From assembly GCA_027486585.1 (NCBI GenBank), contig JAIXOU010000100.1:248001-312000 (forward strand): a DNA stretch of 64,000 nt, written 5' to 3'. The notes under the pieces are model-generated. The model ran no database searches. It had not been told where the DNA came from and saw only the letters and a program-made list of their open reading frames with translations. Of the stretch, positions 26,493-35,922 are shown one piece after another (within the stretch, counting starts at the first letter, position 1; each line of letters begins with the position of its first letter). The translations under genes were made by a program, and so were the position numbers. Source of the stretch: Verrucomicrobiaceae bacterium (GTDB lineage Bacteria; Verrucomicrobiota; Verrucomicrobiia; Verrucomicrobiales; Verrucomicrobiaceae).

Positions 26493-26989
26493 GGGGAGGC
26501 GGGAAGGGAACGTGAGTTTTTCAGTGCAGCTAATTTTTCAACGAGCAACTTGGTGACGAAGTAAATGATCAGTCCGACTGCGGGTGCGAGTAGGCACCAG
26601 ACGGCGATGCCATAAAGAGCGGTCATGCCGTAATCTCGAAAAAACGGCCCAGGCTCGGTAAAGAAGCGTTTCATCATTGTCGGGATGTGAATGCTCACGT
26701 GTGGCGCATTGAAGAGCCATTCACCAGCGCGGTAGAATCCCAGCAGGCTAGCCCACTGCATGGGGTAAGTTAGGGTTTTAAAGGCCTGCAATATCGGTTG
26801 ATTCAGCCTCAGAGGAACTCCGACGAGCAGGGTGAGCAGAGTGTTTGATCCCAAGATGGGAAAGACGCCCAGCGTGATGCCATAAGCGATGGCTTGGGCA
26901 ATTTTGGAGGGAGACACGCCCTGCGTCAGTTGCTGGAGAATGGGGCGAATAATCCAGCGCTGCCAAAGAGATGCCTTGGGCTCTGTCAT
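26489..26989 (-). CDS. DUF2062 family membrane protein
   Basis: 166 residues from ATG (MTEPKASLWQRW); the longer open frame would overlap the upstream gene extensively. The DUF2062 pattern is clear: GVSPSKIAQAIAYGITLGVFPILG at about residues 20-43, then LNQPILQAF and two or three membrane helices with YGIAVWCLLAPAVGLII near the C-terminus. The family has no proven function. Both ends overlap neighbouring cluster genes by 4 bases. Confidence 0.85.
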   Translation of the reverse strand: MTEPKASLWQRWIIRPILQQLTQGVSPSKIAQAIAYGITLGVFPILGSNTLLTLLVGVPLRLNQPILQAFKTLTYPMQWASLLGFYRAGEWLFNAPHVSIHIPTMMKRFFTEPGPFFRDYGMTALYGIAVWCLLAPAVGLIIYFVTKLLVEKLAALKNSRSLPASP

Positions 26990-27324
26990 TGAAGGTTCCT
27001 CCGAAGAAGCACCTCTTCTATCCGCGCGTTTAAGGGTACTCGGAACAGCTGAATGAGCACATAAATGGCCATGGCGATGTTCCCCAACAAAAGGATGGCG
27101 ACGAGCCAGGCGATGCGGGCCAGCCATGACACTTCTTTGTAAACCAGCCAGCAGTAGAAGGTGAGGAATCCCCAGTAAGCATCAAACAAGGTCGCGATGA
27201 ACCAGGGATGAGTCCAAGTTTCGTAGGGTAGTTTCCAGATCGGCACTTGTTTGCTAGCCCAAGTGGTGACGCAGAGCATGGACACCAAAATAAGCAGGAA
27301 AAAGAAGCGCAGGAAAAGGATCAC
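26986..27324 (-). CDS. DUF1475 family small membrane protein
   Basis: 112 residues from a GTG codon (ILFLRFFFLLILVSM), 11 bases after the cfa stop; the open frame extends upstream but only inside cfa. It has three membrane helices, with motifs TTWASKQVPIW, TLFDAYWGFLTFY and LLGNIAMAIYVLIQL that fit DUF1475. Members are commonly found beside cfa genes. The function is not known. Confidence 0.8.
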   Translation of the reverse strand: MILFLRFFFLLILVSMLCVTTWASKQVPIWKLPYETWTHPWFIATLFDAYWGFLTFYCWLVYKEVSWLARIAWLVAILLLGNIAMAIYVLIQLFRVPLNARIEEVLLRRNLQ

Positions 27325-27335
27325 AGTGTGGTCGG

Positions 27336-28604
27336 TTAATGGGCTGCCAGAGCGGTATTGTTTGGCCGCGTGTAGACGGCTTGGAAGACGCTGATGTTGC
27401 GTGTGGCAAAGGCAGCTTGGCAGTACTGAAGATAGAAGTTCCACTTGCGGATGAAGCGGTCGTCAAAGCCCTGAGACTTGACTTCATCAAGCTTGGCGTT
27501 GAAACGATCATGCCAATGGCCAAGAGTTTTGACATAACTGGCACCCAAGTCTTCCATGCCATGCAGGAACATGTCGCCGGTTTTATTCATGGACTCATTG
27601 ATGCGGCCCATGCTGAGCAGGAGTGAGCCAGGGAAGATGTGCTTTTGGATCCAATCCACGCCGCGTTTTAGGTTGGCGTAGCGGCAGTCTGGCACGGTGA
27701 TGACTTGGAAGGCTAGCAGGCCGTTGGGCTTGAGCACCTCGTGGCATTTGGCAAAGTAGGCATCGACATAGGCTTCGCCCACAGCTTCGAGCATTTCGAT
27801 GGAGGCGATTTTATCAAACTGACCCGTGACATGGCGGTAGTCTTGCAGGCGGATTTCAATGAGGTGATCCAAGCCTTCACGCTTTACTCGTTCCGTGGCG
27901 TATTTGAGCTGTTCTTCAGAGATGGTCAGGCATGTCACTCGGCAGCCATGCTCACGCGCTGCATGAGTGCAGAAGCCACCCCAACCGCAGCCGATTTCTA
28001 GAACGTGGTCGGTGGGCTTGAGTTCGAGTTTTTGGCAAAGCGCCTCATACTTGGCCCATTGGGCTTCCTCCAAAGTCTGGGCTCCGCTGCTGAATCGACC
28101 TGAGGAATAAGTCATGGTTTTGTCCAGCCAGAGACCATAGAAGTCGTTGCCCAAGTCATAGTGCTCGGAGATGTTCCGGCGGCTGGTGGTCACGCTGTTC
28201 GGACGCAGCAGATGCAGCACACGATTGTAGGCCTTCAGCAGATTGGTGCCGGCTAGTCGAGTGGAGGAAGCTTTACTTCCTTGGTTGGCGGCGATGTTTT
28301 GAATGAACCAGGATATGACGGCAGCAATGTTGTCAGTCTCCCAGTCTCCATCGACGTAGGCTTCTCCGAATCCAACATTTCCAAAGAGTGCGCATTGGCG
28401 AAAAAAGGCCCAGTTTTTTACTCTGACTTGGGTGGTGACGGGGCTTCTAGCATCACCGAGATGCTGCACGCTTCCATCGGGCAGAGTCATCTGCAGATGC
28501 CCTACTTTGAATTGCTTCAAAGTGCCCATAACGAGTCTCTCATAAAAGCCAGCTTTGCGGTTGGCGTTATGGGGTTGTGCTTGAGTGAGTGTGGAGGAGT
28601 TCAT
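27336..28604 (-). CDS. cfa: Cyclopropane-fatty-acyl-phospholipid synthase family methyltransferase
   Basis: 422 residues. The N-terminal domain (about 1-130) is followed by the catalytic signature HYDLGNDFYGLWLD (about 148-161) and the SAM-binding motif VLEIGCGWGGF (about 203-213), then EMLEAVGEAYVDAYF and a C-terminal helical region. It transfers a methylene from SAM to the cis double bond of phospholipid acyl chains. Related enzymes in some clusters instead methylate at the double bond on the way to branched or furan fatty acids, and sequence alone does not settle which. It overlaps the DUF1365 gene by 4 bases. Confidence 0.93.
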   Translation of the reverse strand: MNSSTLTQAQPHNANRKAGFYERLVMGTLKQFKVGHLQMTLPDGSVQHLGDARSPVTTQVRVKNWAFFRQCALFGNVGFGEAYVDGDWETDNIAAVISWFIQNIAANQGSKASSTRLAGTNLLKAYNRVLHLLRPNSVTTSRRNISEHYDLGNDFYGLWLDKTMTYSSGRFSSGAQTLEEAQWAKYEALCQKLELKPTDHVLEIGCGWGGFCTHAAREHGCRVTCLTISEEQLKYATERVKREGLDHLIEIRLQDYRHVTGQFDKIASIEMLEAVGEAYVDAYFAKCHEVLKPNGLLAFQVITVPDCRYANLKRGVDWIQKHIFPGSLLLSMGRINESMNKTGDMFLHGMEDLGASYVKTLGHWHDRFNAKLDEVKSQGFDDRFIRKWNFYLQYCQAAFATRNISVFQAVYTRPNNTALAAH

Positions 28605-29407
28605 GGTTCTGTGGGAGAGATGGAGCGGTGCGGACGATAGACACCGCGCTGGAGATCAGCGCGTGCCCCCTTCCGATAAACGTGCAGACCTTTCATCCAG
28701 AGGCGAAAAGCTTGCCAATGAATGAGAAAAATGACGCGAAGGGTCAGAAGTGGATATTTAAGTGCGCAGGTGAGCAGGGCCTTGTCTGTCAGTGCTCGGC
28801 GTTTTCCGGTAAGGCTGGTCAGGATGGCGCGATGATCGCCTTCACGATCATCGACATGGATTTCAAGATGTTCGGTCGGTAGGCGTAGTTTGAAGTCAAA
28901 CTTCAATTCAAGATCCAGAAACGGCGACACATAAAAATGCTTGGGTGTCACGAGTCGGAAGCGATCCTGAGCCAGTTCAGTGAGCACATACGGTTTTTGC
29001 TCGTGGAAGGTATTGGTAACTTCTGCAACGGCACAGAGCGGTTGTTCATCGGCATCGAAGCAGTAATAGAAGCAGACTGGATTGAAGATATAACCAAGGA
29101 CTCTTGGGAAGGTCAGCAATCTGACCTTTGAAATGCGGCTGGTGTCCACGCCAGATTCTCGGATGATTTGGAGGACGTTCTCTTTGGTATCCTGACTGTC
29201 TTTGACGATGTGATCGATATCAAAAAAGGAGAACAGGGCACGGCGATTGCGTTTGAAAAATCGCAGGCGATCAGACAGCGCGTTTAGCTCGTCCAGATCT
29301 AGCCACAGATAAAAGACCTTGTAGTTAAACTGATGTTCTTTAGGCGTCAGACGATGGTGCATGACGCTGCACTCATAGATGGCGGAACTGGAGGCTGATG
29401 CTACCAT
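28601..29407 (-). CDS. DUF1365 family protein
   Basis: 268 residues. The family opening SAIYECSVMHHRLTPKEHQFNYKVFY is compressed at the N-terminus, followed by RVLGYIFNPVCFYYCFD and KHFYVSPFLDLELKF, all typical of DUF1365. The family almost always lies beside a flavin oxidoreductase and cfa. It overlaps the oxidoreductase stop by 7 bases and the cfa start by 4. No enzyme activity is assigned; a role in acyl-lipid modification is inferred from context. Confidence 0.88.
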   Translation of the reverse strand: MVASASSSAIYECSVMHHRLTPKEHQFNYKVFYLWLDLDELNALSDRLRFFKRNRRALFSFFDIDHIVKDSQDTKENVLQIIRESGVDTSRISKVRLLTFPRVLGYIFNPVCFYYCFDADEQPLCAVAEVTNTFHEQKPYVLTELAQDRFRLVTPKHFYVSPFLDLELKFDFKLRLPTEHLEIHVDDREGDHRAILTSLTGKRRALTDKALLTCALKYPLLTLRVIFLIHWQAFRLWMKGLHVYRKGARADLQRGVYRPHRSISPTEP

Positions 29408-30684
29408 GGCTCCTCTCCCAGGAGATCGCGGCAGACATTCACAGCGGACATGAAGCCATCTTCATGGAAGCCGTAGCGCGTCCAGGCACCACAGAAATAA
29501 GTCGTTTGATCAGCTGAGATTTGATTCAGTTCAGCCACTCTTTTTTGGGCAGCCACAGCATGCACATCAAAGAGCGGATGCTCATAGTTGATTCGCTTGA
29601 TGACCTTGGCGGGATCGATGGCATCTGCTCCGTTGATACTGACAAAGTAGTTTGTTTTTTCTGAGACGCCTTGCAACAGATTCATCCAGTAATGCGTGCT
29701 CGGCTGGATGACGCCCTGCTTATCAAATTCGATGTGGTAGTTCCAGGAGGCCCAGCACTTTTTTGTCTTCGGCATGAAGCGATCATCGGTGTGCAGTGTA
29801 GCAATATTGGGCTGGTATTTGAAAGCAGGCAGGATCTCCATTTCGAGCGGAGTGGGATCGGCCAGCATCTTCAGAGTTGTCGGCGTATGAGTGGCTAGGA
29901 TGACCTTATCGAAGGTCTCCACTTCTTGATTCTTGGCATAGACGAGAGCTTTTCCATCGCGTCGTTCAATGCGTTCGATAGGTGTATTGAGACGGATACG
30001 ATCACGGAAAGGTGGCACTAACTTGCGCACGTATTGCCGGCTGCCATCCACGACCGTCCACCAGGGGTGGCGTGCGTTCATGCCGAGAAACCCATGATTG
30101 TACCAAAAATGCATCAGTGTCTGAGCTGGGAACTCTAGCATTAACTCAGGCGGCGTGGACCAGACGGCGCTGCCCATGGGAATGATGTAGAGATCTAGGA
30201 AGTCCTGTCCATAACCCCGTGCTGCCGCATACTGTCTTAGCGTCATGCCTTCGACTTGCGGATCATTCATGGCTTGGATCGTCTCCTCATTGAAACGCTT
30301 GATCTTCAGCAGGAACTTCCAGAAACGCGGGCTGACCAGATTGCGGCGTTGACCAAAGATGGTGTCCAGGTTTTTGCCGTTGTATTCGTAGCCGGTGGGA
30401 AGATGTCGCAGGCTGAAAGACATGTCTGTCCGCTTGGTCTCGACGCCTAGCTCGTTAAACAGGCGGCAGAGCAGGGGATAGGTTTGGTGATTGAACACCA
30501 TGAAGCCAGTATCAATGGGTAGCTCATGCCCGTCTTCAGTCACCGTGACAGTGTTGGTATGTCCTCCGATGTAGTCAGCCGCCTCAAATAACGTGATGTC
30601 ATGGCGCTGATGCAGGAAATGGGCACAGCCTAAACCAGAGATTCCGGTTCCGATGATGGCGATACGTTGACGTGGTATGGGCAT
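29401..30684 (-). CDS. FAD-dependent amine-oxidase-like oxidoreductase of the Cfa cluster
   Basis: 427 residues from ATG (MPIPRQRIAIIGTG). The dinucleotide-binding motif IGTGISGLGCAHFL is at residues 9-22, followed by EAADYIGGHTNTV and, at the C-terminus, FCGAWTRYGFHEDGFMSAV, the flavin-binding GG/ATG-like signature of COG2907 proteins. Members sit with DUF1365 and cfa. A likely role is oxidation or desaturation of lipid-bound acyl chains, but this is inference from neighbours and family. Confidence 0.9.
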   Translation of the reverse strand: MPIPRQRIAIIGTGISGLGCAHFLHQRHDITLFEAADYIGGHTNTVTVTEDGHELPIDTGFMVFNHQTYPLLCRLFNELGVETKRTDMSFSLRHLPTGYEYNGKNLDTIFGQRRNLVSPRFWKFLLKIKRFNEETIQAMNDPQVEGMTLRQYAAARGYGQDFLDLYIIPMGSAVWSTPPELMLEFPAQTLMHFWYNHGFLGMNARHPWWTVVDGSRQYVRKLVPPFRDRIRLNTPIERIERRDGKALVYAKNQEVETFDKVILATHTPTTLKMLADPTPLEMEILPAFKYQPNIATLHTDDRFMPKTKKCWASWNYHIEFDKQGVIQPSTHYWMNLLQGVSEKTNYFVSINGADAIDPAKVIKRINYEHPLFDVHAVAAQKRVAELNQISADQTTYFCGAWTRYGFHEDGFMSAVNVCRDLLGEEPW

Positions 30685-30758
30685 GGATAAAAGTGAGGCA
30701 CTATTGGTTCGACTCTGACGGCCTGTTGGATTCATCTCTTGTGGACGCAATCCGGGTT

Positions 30759-31283
30759 TTAAGGCGCGATGACGCGCTTATGAATGATCGTGCCGCTCAG
30801 CGTGGTTTGCCCCTGATCACCGGTGAAGGTGACCTCCGAGTGCAGTGTATTTTTATCCTCTGCTTTAAAGAAATCCTTGACGCTGATGCTGCTGGAACCA
30901 TTGCCTGTGATTGATTTCAGATCCATGACCTGGGTAACTTCAGAGACGCTGCCTTCGAATCGGATCGTTTGGCCGTCTCCACCGGTGAGCACGGCCTCGT
31001 AGCTATCGGTGGCCACATTATGAGTAATCGCCCAGGAGAATTTCTGGGTGTCTCCATTCATGGTGCGTGTGCCCTCGATGCTGAAGCTTTCGGCTGTCTC
31101 AGCCTTCCCAGACCAAGTTTCGGTGATCGTTACAAGATTATTGTTTTCTCCAGTCAGCTTACCCTCTGCCTGCCAGCTACCAGTGAGCTGCTTGAAAAAA
31201 GCATTTTGAGCTAGGTCGAGAGCCAGGAGTGAGTCGTAGCTGGCAAACACCCATAGGAGGCCGCAGAGAATCTGTGTTTTCAT
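30759..31283 (-). CDS. Secreted lipocalin-like protein at the head of the Cfa cluster
   Basis: 174 residues with a signal peptide (MKTQILCGLLWVFASYDSLLA) and a mature part of alternating beta strands. The strands start at FFKQLTGSWQAEGKLTGE and continue with TITETWSGKAE and SFSIEGTRTMNG, reminiscent of DUF1579/DUF3833-type lipocalin-like folds. It lacks a lipobox Cys, so it would be periplasmic. The next gene starts 74 bases downstream on the same strand. Membership in the cluster is plausible; the fold call is tentative. Confidence 0.6.
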   Translation of the reverse strand: MKTQILCGLLWVFASYDSLLALDLAQNAFFKQLTGSWQAEGKLTGENNNLVTITETWSGKAETAESFSIEGTRTMNGDTQKFSWAITHNVATDSYEAVLTGGDGQTIRFEGSVSEVTQVMDLKSITGNGSSSISVKDFFKAEDKNTLHSEVTFTGDQGQTTLSGTIIHKRVIAP

Positions 31284-31333
31284 AAGAGCCTCAGCTTAAC
31301 AGATACCGCTGCGCTAAAACAAGACTTGAATCA

Positions 31334-31999
31334 TCATTTACGTCGCCGCCGGAAGATCGTCGTGGCCGTGGTGCCAATGGCAAAAAGCAGGAATCGTGAT
31401 GGCTCGGGCACCGAGAATCCAGGGCTGCCTACATCCACTCCGGGTCCTAGGCCGCTTGTCTGCCCATTGGAAATAGCCAAGTAAGCGCCATTTTCACCAG
31501 CGACGCTTAGGCCAAGGCTATTTCTGAGTATATCCCATTCAAAAGATCTTCCCTGGGTCGCTGCGCCAAAGGTCACGGAGGTGACTTGAGTGTTTGTGTT
31601 ATCATAAATGTAGAGTCGATCTCCTGAAGCGAGGAAGTTAGGTGCTCCATTGCCTAGATTCACGACGGTGACACCTGATAGCCCCCAGTTTGAAATCCAT
31701 GAGCTTTCTGCGCTGACGGTCTCATTGGTAACGATGAGGCTGGTGCCTGCTTCAATGCTAGTCACGCTCCCAAAAGTTGCTGTTCCTGCTAGGTTGGATG
31801 AGCGGTCCCAGCTCCAACCAACGATGCTCACCAAAGTGGGGCCGGTATTGGTCAATTCAAACCAATCGGCATTGTTGGAGCCGCCGCCATGAGATGAAAA
31901 GCTCATGACCTCAGTAATGACGATGGCTCCTTGAATTGAGGTGTTAAAAAGAGGAAGGAACCAGCTGGCAATAAGGAAAATGAAGGTCTTGATTTTCAT
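31334..31999 (-). CDS. Lamin-tail-domain PEP-CTERM protein
   Basis: 221 residues. A signal peptide ([19 protein letters not shown]) is followed by a lamin-tail (LTD) beta sandwich: [35 protein letters not shown], and SLIVTNETV later on. The C-terminus is an exosortase signal: VPEPS, a membrane helix ([14 protein letters not shown]) and RRRRK. Such proteins are exported and cut by an exosortase. No exosortase gene lies in the window. It stands alone, with a 250-base gap to hemW. Confidence 0.85.
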   Translation of the reverse strand: MKIKTFIFLIASWFLPLFNTSIQGAIVITEVMSFSSHGGGSNNADWFELTNTGPTLVSIVGWSWDRSSNLAGTATFGSVTSIEAGTSLIVTNETVSAESSWISNWGLSGVTVVNLGNGAPNFLASGDRLYIYDNTNTQVTSVTFGAATQGRSFEWDILRNSLGLSVAGENGAYLAISNGQTSGLGPGVDVGSPGFSVPEPSRFLLFAIGTTATTIFRRRRK

Positions 32000-32251
32000 G
32001 TCCTGAAGTTAATATGGAGTCTTTAATTTAGGAGTTCTTGGACTTTGTTGACTTGGATTTCAAGCGGATATCAGCTGATTTTATTGTGAAATACTTTGTG
32101 ATTAAGTTGTTATTTTAGGTCTTTCGATTGGATGTGAAAATTGAGTTTTGTGGTTAGCTAAAGCTCTGGAGTCGGGGCAAGACAGAGGATAAGCGGCCAA
32201 TGAGTTGATTCGGTGTTCGACTTTTGCGCGGTATCCGTCACCCTCTTGTCA

Positions 32252-33367
32252 GTGCATCATCTTTATCTTCACATCCCTTTTTGTCATCGAGTCTGCCCCT
32301 ACTGTAGCTTCTATAAGCACACGCCAGGGGCCACGCCGATGGGGGAGTTTGTGGAGGCAGTACTCAGTGAGGCCCGCAGACAACGTGAGCGCTATGAATT
32401 GAATTTTGAAACGGTCTATCTGGGCGGTGGCACGCCGACCGCACTGAGTGAGACGCATTTGGAAAAGCTTCTAACTGGACTTCGGGAGACTCTGGATCTG
32501 AGTAAGGCGAAGGAGTTTACCTGCGAGGTGAATCCGCGGACTGTCACAGAATCCAAGGCTGCCATGATGCGGGCTCAGGGCATTGACCGCATTAGCTTGG
32601 GGATTCAGGCCTGGGACGAGGCCACACTGAAGACTTTAGGACGTGATCATGCACCGGCGGATGCTGAGGAGACCTATCATTTACTGAGAGGCGCAGGTTT
32701 CCGCAGCGTGAATGTGGATTTGATGTTTTCGATTCCAGGTCAGAGTCTGGAAACTTGGCTGAGCACTGTAAAGCACACGATCTCATTGGGGCCGGATCAT
32801 ATTTCGGCTTACAATTTGAATTACGAGGAAGACACTGAGTTCTTTGAGCGACTCCATCGTGGGCAGTACCGTGAGGATCAGAGTCAGGATGCGGAGTTCT
32901 TTGATGGCGCACTCCAGTTGCTGCAAGGAGCCGGATACGAGCACTATGAGATCAGCAATTACGCGCGGCCTGGGCATCGCTCAGTTCACAATGAAAGCTA
33001 CTGGTTGGGGGAAGATTACCTGGGACTTGGGCCCAGTGCGTTTTCGACCTGGCAGAATCATCGCTGGCAGAACGTGCCGGACACGACGCGTTACTTGGAG
33101 ATCATGGCTGCCAATGAAGAGCCAGCCCTGCCTGGCGAGCACCTGACGGCGGATCAGCGTCGCACGGAGCGTTTTGGTCTGGAACTACGCACTGAGCGTG
33201 GTCTGCCGTATGCTCTAGTCCGCGAGACTGAGCAACGAATGGTGCAAATTTTACAAACAGAAGGTCTGCTGGAAGTCAAAGATGATCATATCCGACTCAC
33301 GCGAGTGGGGAAACCGCTGGTAGATTCAGTCGCGGTGGCTTTGCTCGGTGATGGAGAAACGGTCTAA
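32252..33367 (+). CDS. hemW: Radical SAM haem chaperone HemW (coproporphyrinogen oxidase-like)
   Basis: 371 residues from GTG (HHLYLHIPFC), chosen because the family begins immediately before LYIHIPFC; a GTG at 32213 would add 13 residues. The 4Fe-4S cluster motif CHRVCPYC is CxxxCxxC at residues 11-18. GGGTPTAL, ISLGIQAWD and YEISNYARPGHRSVHN are standard family blocks, and a C-terminal HemW domain follows. HemW binds haem and is not the true HemN oxidase. The gene converges on purK with a 4-base overlap. Confidence 0.9.
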   Translation: MHHLYLHIPFCHRVCPYCSFYKHTPGATPMGEFVEAVLSEARRQRERYELNFETVYLGGGTPTALSETHLEKLLTGLRETLDLSKAKEFTCEVNPRTVTESKAAMMRAQGIDRISLGIQAWDEATLKTLGRDHAPADAEETYHLLRGAGFRSVNVDLMFSIPGQSLETWLSTVKHTISLGPDHISAYNLNYEEDTEFFERLHRGQYREDQSQDAEFFDGALQLLQGAGYEHYEISNYARPGHRSVHNESYWLGEDYLGLGPSAFSTWQNHRWQNVPDTTRYLEIMAANEEPALPGEHLTADQRRTERFGLELRTERGLPYALVRETEQRMVQILQTEGLLEVKDDHIRLTRVGKPLVDSVAVALLGDGETV

Positions 33368-34515
33368 ATCATGCCCAGTGCACGTTTGATTTGCTGCGCT
33401 GATTCGAGGGCCTCTTCGATGCTCTCGCCTAGAACGTTGATGTGGCCCATTTTGCGTTTGGCGCGGGCATCGGCTTTCTCATAGAGATGCAGTTTGGCAC
33501 GGGGATGATTCAGCACAGGGGTCCAGTCAGGATGCACTTTGGGTTCCGGCCAGACATCTCCCAAGAGGTTGATCATGACGGAGGGCGTGTGCTGGCTGGG
33601 GTCGCCAAGACTGAGTCCGCAGATGGCGCGGAGTTGCTGTTGGAACTGGTTGGAAATACAGGCGTCAATGCTGTAGTGACCACTGTTATGAGGGCGTGGC
33701 GCGATCTCGTTGACGAGCACTCCCCCGTCTGCTTTGACAAACATTTCCACCGCCATGGTGCCGACATAATCCAGACCTGTGGCGACGGCTTCCCAGAGCT
33801 CCAGGGCCTGAACCTGGATGGCTGAATCGACCCGCGCTGGAGAGATGCTAAGGTCAAGGATGTGATGGGCATGCTCGTTTTCGATCACCCCATGGACGGC
33901 CATGCGACCATCGACACTGCGGGCACCGACCACGGAGATTTCACAGACAAAGGGCACCCATTGCTCGACGACAGCATGATGTCCTTCAAAGGCTTGCCAA
34001 GCGGAGGCTAGATCGGTGTCGGCAATCACTTTGCACTGGCCTTTGCCATCGTAACCAAAGGCTGCGGTTTTAATCACACAGGGGCGGCCCAGATCGCTGA
34101 CGGCTTGTTCTAACTCGGCCAGGTTTTCGACGATTCGGAACTCCGCACAGGCAATGCCTTGTTCACGGAGAAAGAGTTTTTCACGCTCGCGATGCTGCGT
34201 GGTATGGATGGCTTTCCGGCTAGGTCGCAGAGGCTTTTCGGCCTCGACTGCTTGCAAACAGACGTCAGGGATGTTTTCAAACTCGGCCGTGACGACGTCC
34301 ACCTTGGAAAGGAATCTGGCTAAGGCTGACTTGTCATCGTAGGCAGCATTGATCTCGAACGTGGCAAACTGGCCGGCAGGGCAACCGGGGCGTTCATCTG
34401 TGAAAATGGCCACTTGGTAGCCTGCTCGGCGGGCTTCAAGAGCAAGCATGCGACCGAGCTGGCCGCCGCCTAAAATGCCGATAGTGGATGGAGGAAGGAA
34501 AGGGGATTGGGGCAT
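33364..34515 (-). CDS. purK: N5-carboxyaminoimidazole ribonucleotide synthase PurK
   Basis: 383 residues with an ATP-grasp layout. The N-terminal domain opens GILGGGQLGRMLALEARRAGY; the ATP-grasp core has CVIKTAAFGYDGKGQ, and the metal-binding region has VNEIAPRPHNSGHYSIDAC. It carboxylates AIR using ATP and bicarbonate in de novo purine synthesis. It lies 7 bases downstream of purE, so the pair is an operon. Confidence 0.95.
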   Translation of the reverse strand: MPQSPFLPPSTIGILGGGQLGRMLALEARRAGYQVAIFTDERPGCPAGQFATFEINAAYDDKSALARFLSKVDVVTAEFENIPDVCLQAVEAEKPLRPSRKAIHTTQHREREKLFLREQGIACAEFRIVENLAELEQAVSDLGRPCVIKTAAFGYDGKGQCKVIADTDLASAWQAFEGHHAVVEQWVPFVCEISVVGARSVDGRMAVHGVIENEHAHHILDLSISPARVDSAIQVQALELWEAVATGLDYVGTMAVEMFVKADGGVLVNEIAPRPHNSGHYSIDACISNQFQQQLRAICGLSLGDPSQHTPSVMINLLGDVWPEPKVHPDWTPVLNHPRAKLHLYEKADARAKRKMGHINVLGESIEEALESAQQIKRALGMI

Positions 34516-34522
34516 AGCTAAC

Positions 34523-35017
34523 TTAAGCGTCTAATTCCTTCTGAGATTCCATTACCTTGGCCGTCTGGCGCTCGCGGAAGGCTTTCAGTTTCGCTGCTAG
34601 CTCAGGATTTTCATTGGCCAACATAGCGATGACGAAGAGACCCGCATTGGTGGCACCAGCATTGCCAATGGCAAAAGTAGCGACAGGGATGCCGCCGGGC
34701 ATTTGTACGATGGAGTAGAGGCTGTCCATGCCACTGAGAGCGCGACTTTGAACGGGGACTCCAAGCACAGGCAGCGTCGTCATGCTAGCTGCCATACCGG
34801 GCAGATGGGCGGCTCCGCCGGCACCGGCGATGATGCATTTTAAACCGCGTGACTCAGCGCTGGTGGCATAATCATAGAGAAGTTGAGGTGTGCGATGGGC
34901 GCTGACGACCTGCTTTTCATAAGGCACGCCGAAGTCTTCCAGAATTTGGGCTGCGTTTTGCATGGTGGGCCAGTCGGAGCTAGAGCCCATGATGATACCG
35001 ACGAGAGGGGAACTCAT
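34523..35017 (-). CDS. purE: N5-carboxyaminoimidazole ribonucleotide mutase PurE
   Basis: 164 residues from ATG ([17 protein letters not shown]). The class I PurE motifs are present: [22 protein letters not shown] and [12 protein letters not shown]. It converts N5-CAIR to CAIR and acts after PurK. The longer frame upstream would overlap the divergent pyrF region and lacks family sequence. The gene pair diverges from pyrF. Confidence 0.95.
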   Translation of the reverse strand: MSSPLVGIIMGSSSDWPTMQNAAQILEDFGVPYEKQVVSAHRTPQLLYDYATSAESRGLKCIIAGAGGAAHLPGMAASMTTLPVLGVPVQSRALSGMDSLYSIVQMPGGIPVATFAIGNAGATNAGLFVIAMLANENPELAAKLKAFRERQTAKVMESQKELDA

Positions 35018-35104
35018 ATCTGAGCAAGTAACGCGGAGACTTCCTGAGTGCAACCTGCGCTTACGGTTTGCATCTGCGCGGCTGCCTTGCCATCGTCAGG
35101 ACGC

Positions 35105-35857
35105 ATGACCTTTCGCGAAAAACTAGAACAACGAATCGCCACTTCCCAGTCCAACCTCTGCGTCGGCCTGGACATCCGTGCTGAAGATGCCAGTGAGGCG
35201 ACAAAGCAGCAGATTATCCGTGTGATTGAGGAGACACTGCCCTATGCGGCTGCCTTTAAGCCTAATTCGGCCTACTTTGAAGCGCTCGGCTGGCGGGGAA
35301 TGCGCATGCTGAGTGAAGTTTTAAAGGTGATCCCTGCGGAAGTGCCAATCGTGCTGGATGTGAAGCGCGGGGATATTGGCGAAACCCAGGGCTATTATGC
35401 CAAAGCAGCCTTTGATGAGTTGGGCGTGGACTCTGTGACGCTGAATCCTTACATGGGTAGAGATACTCTGGAGCCGTTCCTGAAATATGCCGACAAGGGG
35501 CTTTATCTTCTGGGGGTGACCTCGAATCCTGGTGCAGCGGACATCGAACTGCAAAAAACAGGAGATCGCTATGTCTATGAAATCGTTGCGGAAATGACGA
35601 AATCGAGTCCCCAGGTAGGTCTCGTCATCGGACTGACCAATGCGGCAGAAGAGGTGCTGTCTCGCACGCCCGACGTTCCGTTACTTATTCCAGGGCTAGG
35701 TGCTCAGGGTGGGGATTTGGCCTCGCTGAAGGGCAGTGGACGCTCTGCGCCGCTGCTGATTAACGTTTCGCGCGGCATTCTATACCAAAACGACGGTAAA
35801 ACCTATGCTGAGCGCGCTCTGCATTGGCAGCAAAGCATCCAGCAGGCGCTGGGGTAA
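35105..35857 (+). CDS. pyrF: Orotidine 5'-phosphate decarboxylase PyrF (type 2)
   Basis: 250 residues from ATG (MTFREKLEQRIA). The signature DVKRGDIGETQGYYAKA holds the catalytic Lys-Asp network (DxKxxD); AFKPNSAYFE and VTLNPYMGRD fit the type 2 subgroup. It makes UMP from OMP. It is divergent from purE with an 87-base spacer that probably carries both promoters. Confidence 0.93.
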   Translation: MTFREKLEQRIATSQSNLCVGLDIRAEDASEATKQQIIRVIEETLPYAAAFKPNSAYFEALGWRGMRMLSEVLKVIPAEVPIVLDVKRGDIGETQGYYAKAAFDELGVDSVTLNPYMGRDTLEPFLKYADKGLYLLGVTSNPGAADIELQKTGDRYVYEIVAEMTKSSPQVGLVIGLTNAAEEVLSRTPDVPLLIPGLGAQGGDLASLKGSGRSAPLLINVSRGILYQNDGKTYAERALHWQQSIQQALG

Positions 35858-35868
35858 ATGTGTTATAG

Positions 35869-35878
35869 TATTTATAAT
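35869..35878 (+). promoter_or_regulatory. Shared TATTTATAAT motif upstream of the haloperoxidase-like gene
   Basis: Exact TATTTATAAT within TAGTATTTATAATAAAGC, 44 bases before the ATG. It matches the copies at 15390 and 24503. A related arrangement (TATTTCACAATAAA) can be read on the minus strand upstream of the lamin-tail PEP-CTERM gene, near 32080-32095. Confidence 0.35.
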
Positions 35879-35922
35879 AAAGCTTGATAAATTGACTTTT
35901 GGGCAGCATCTTTGGCTGGCTC

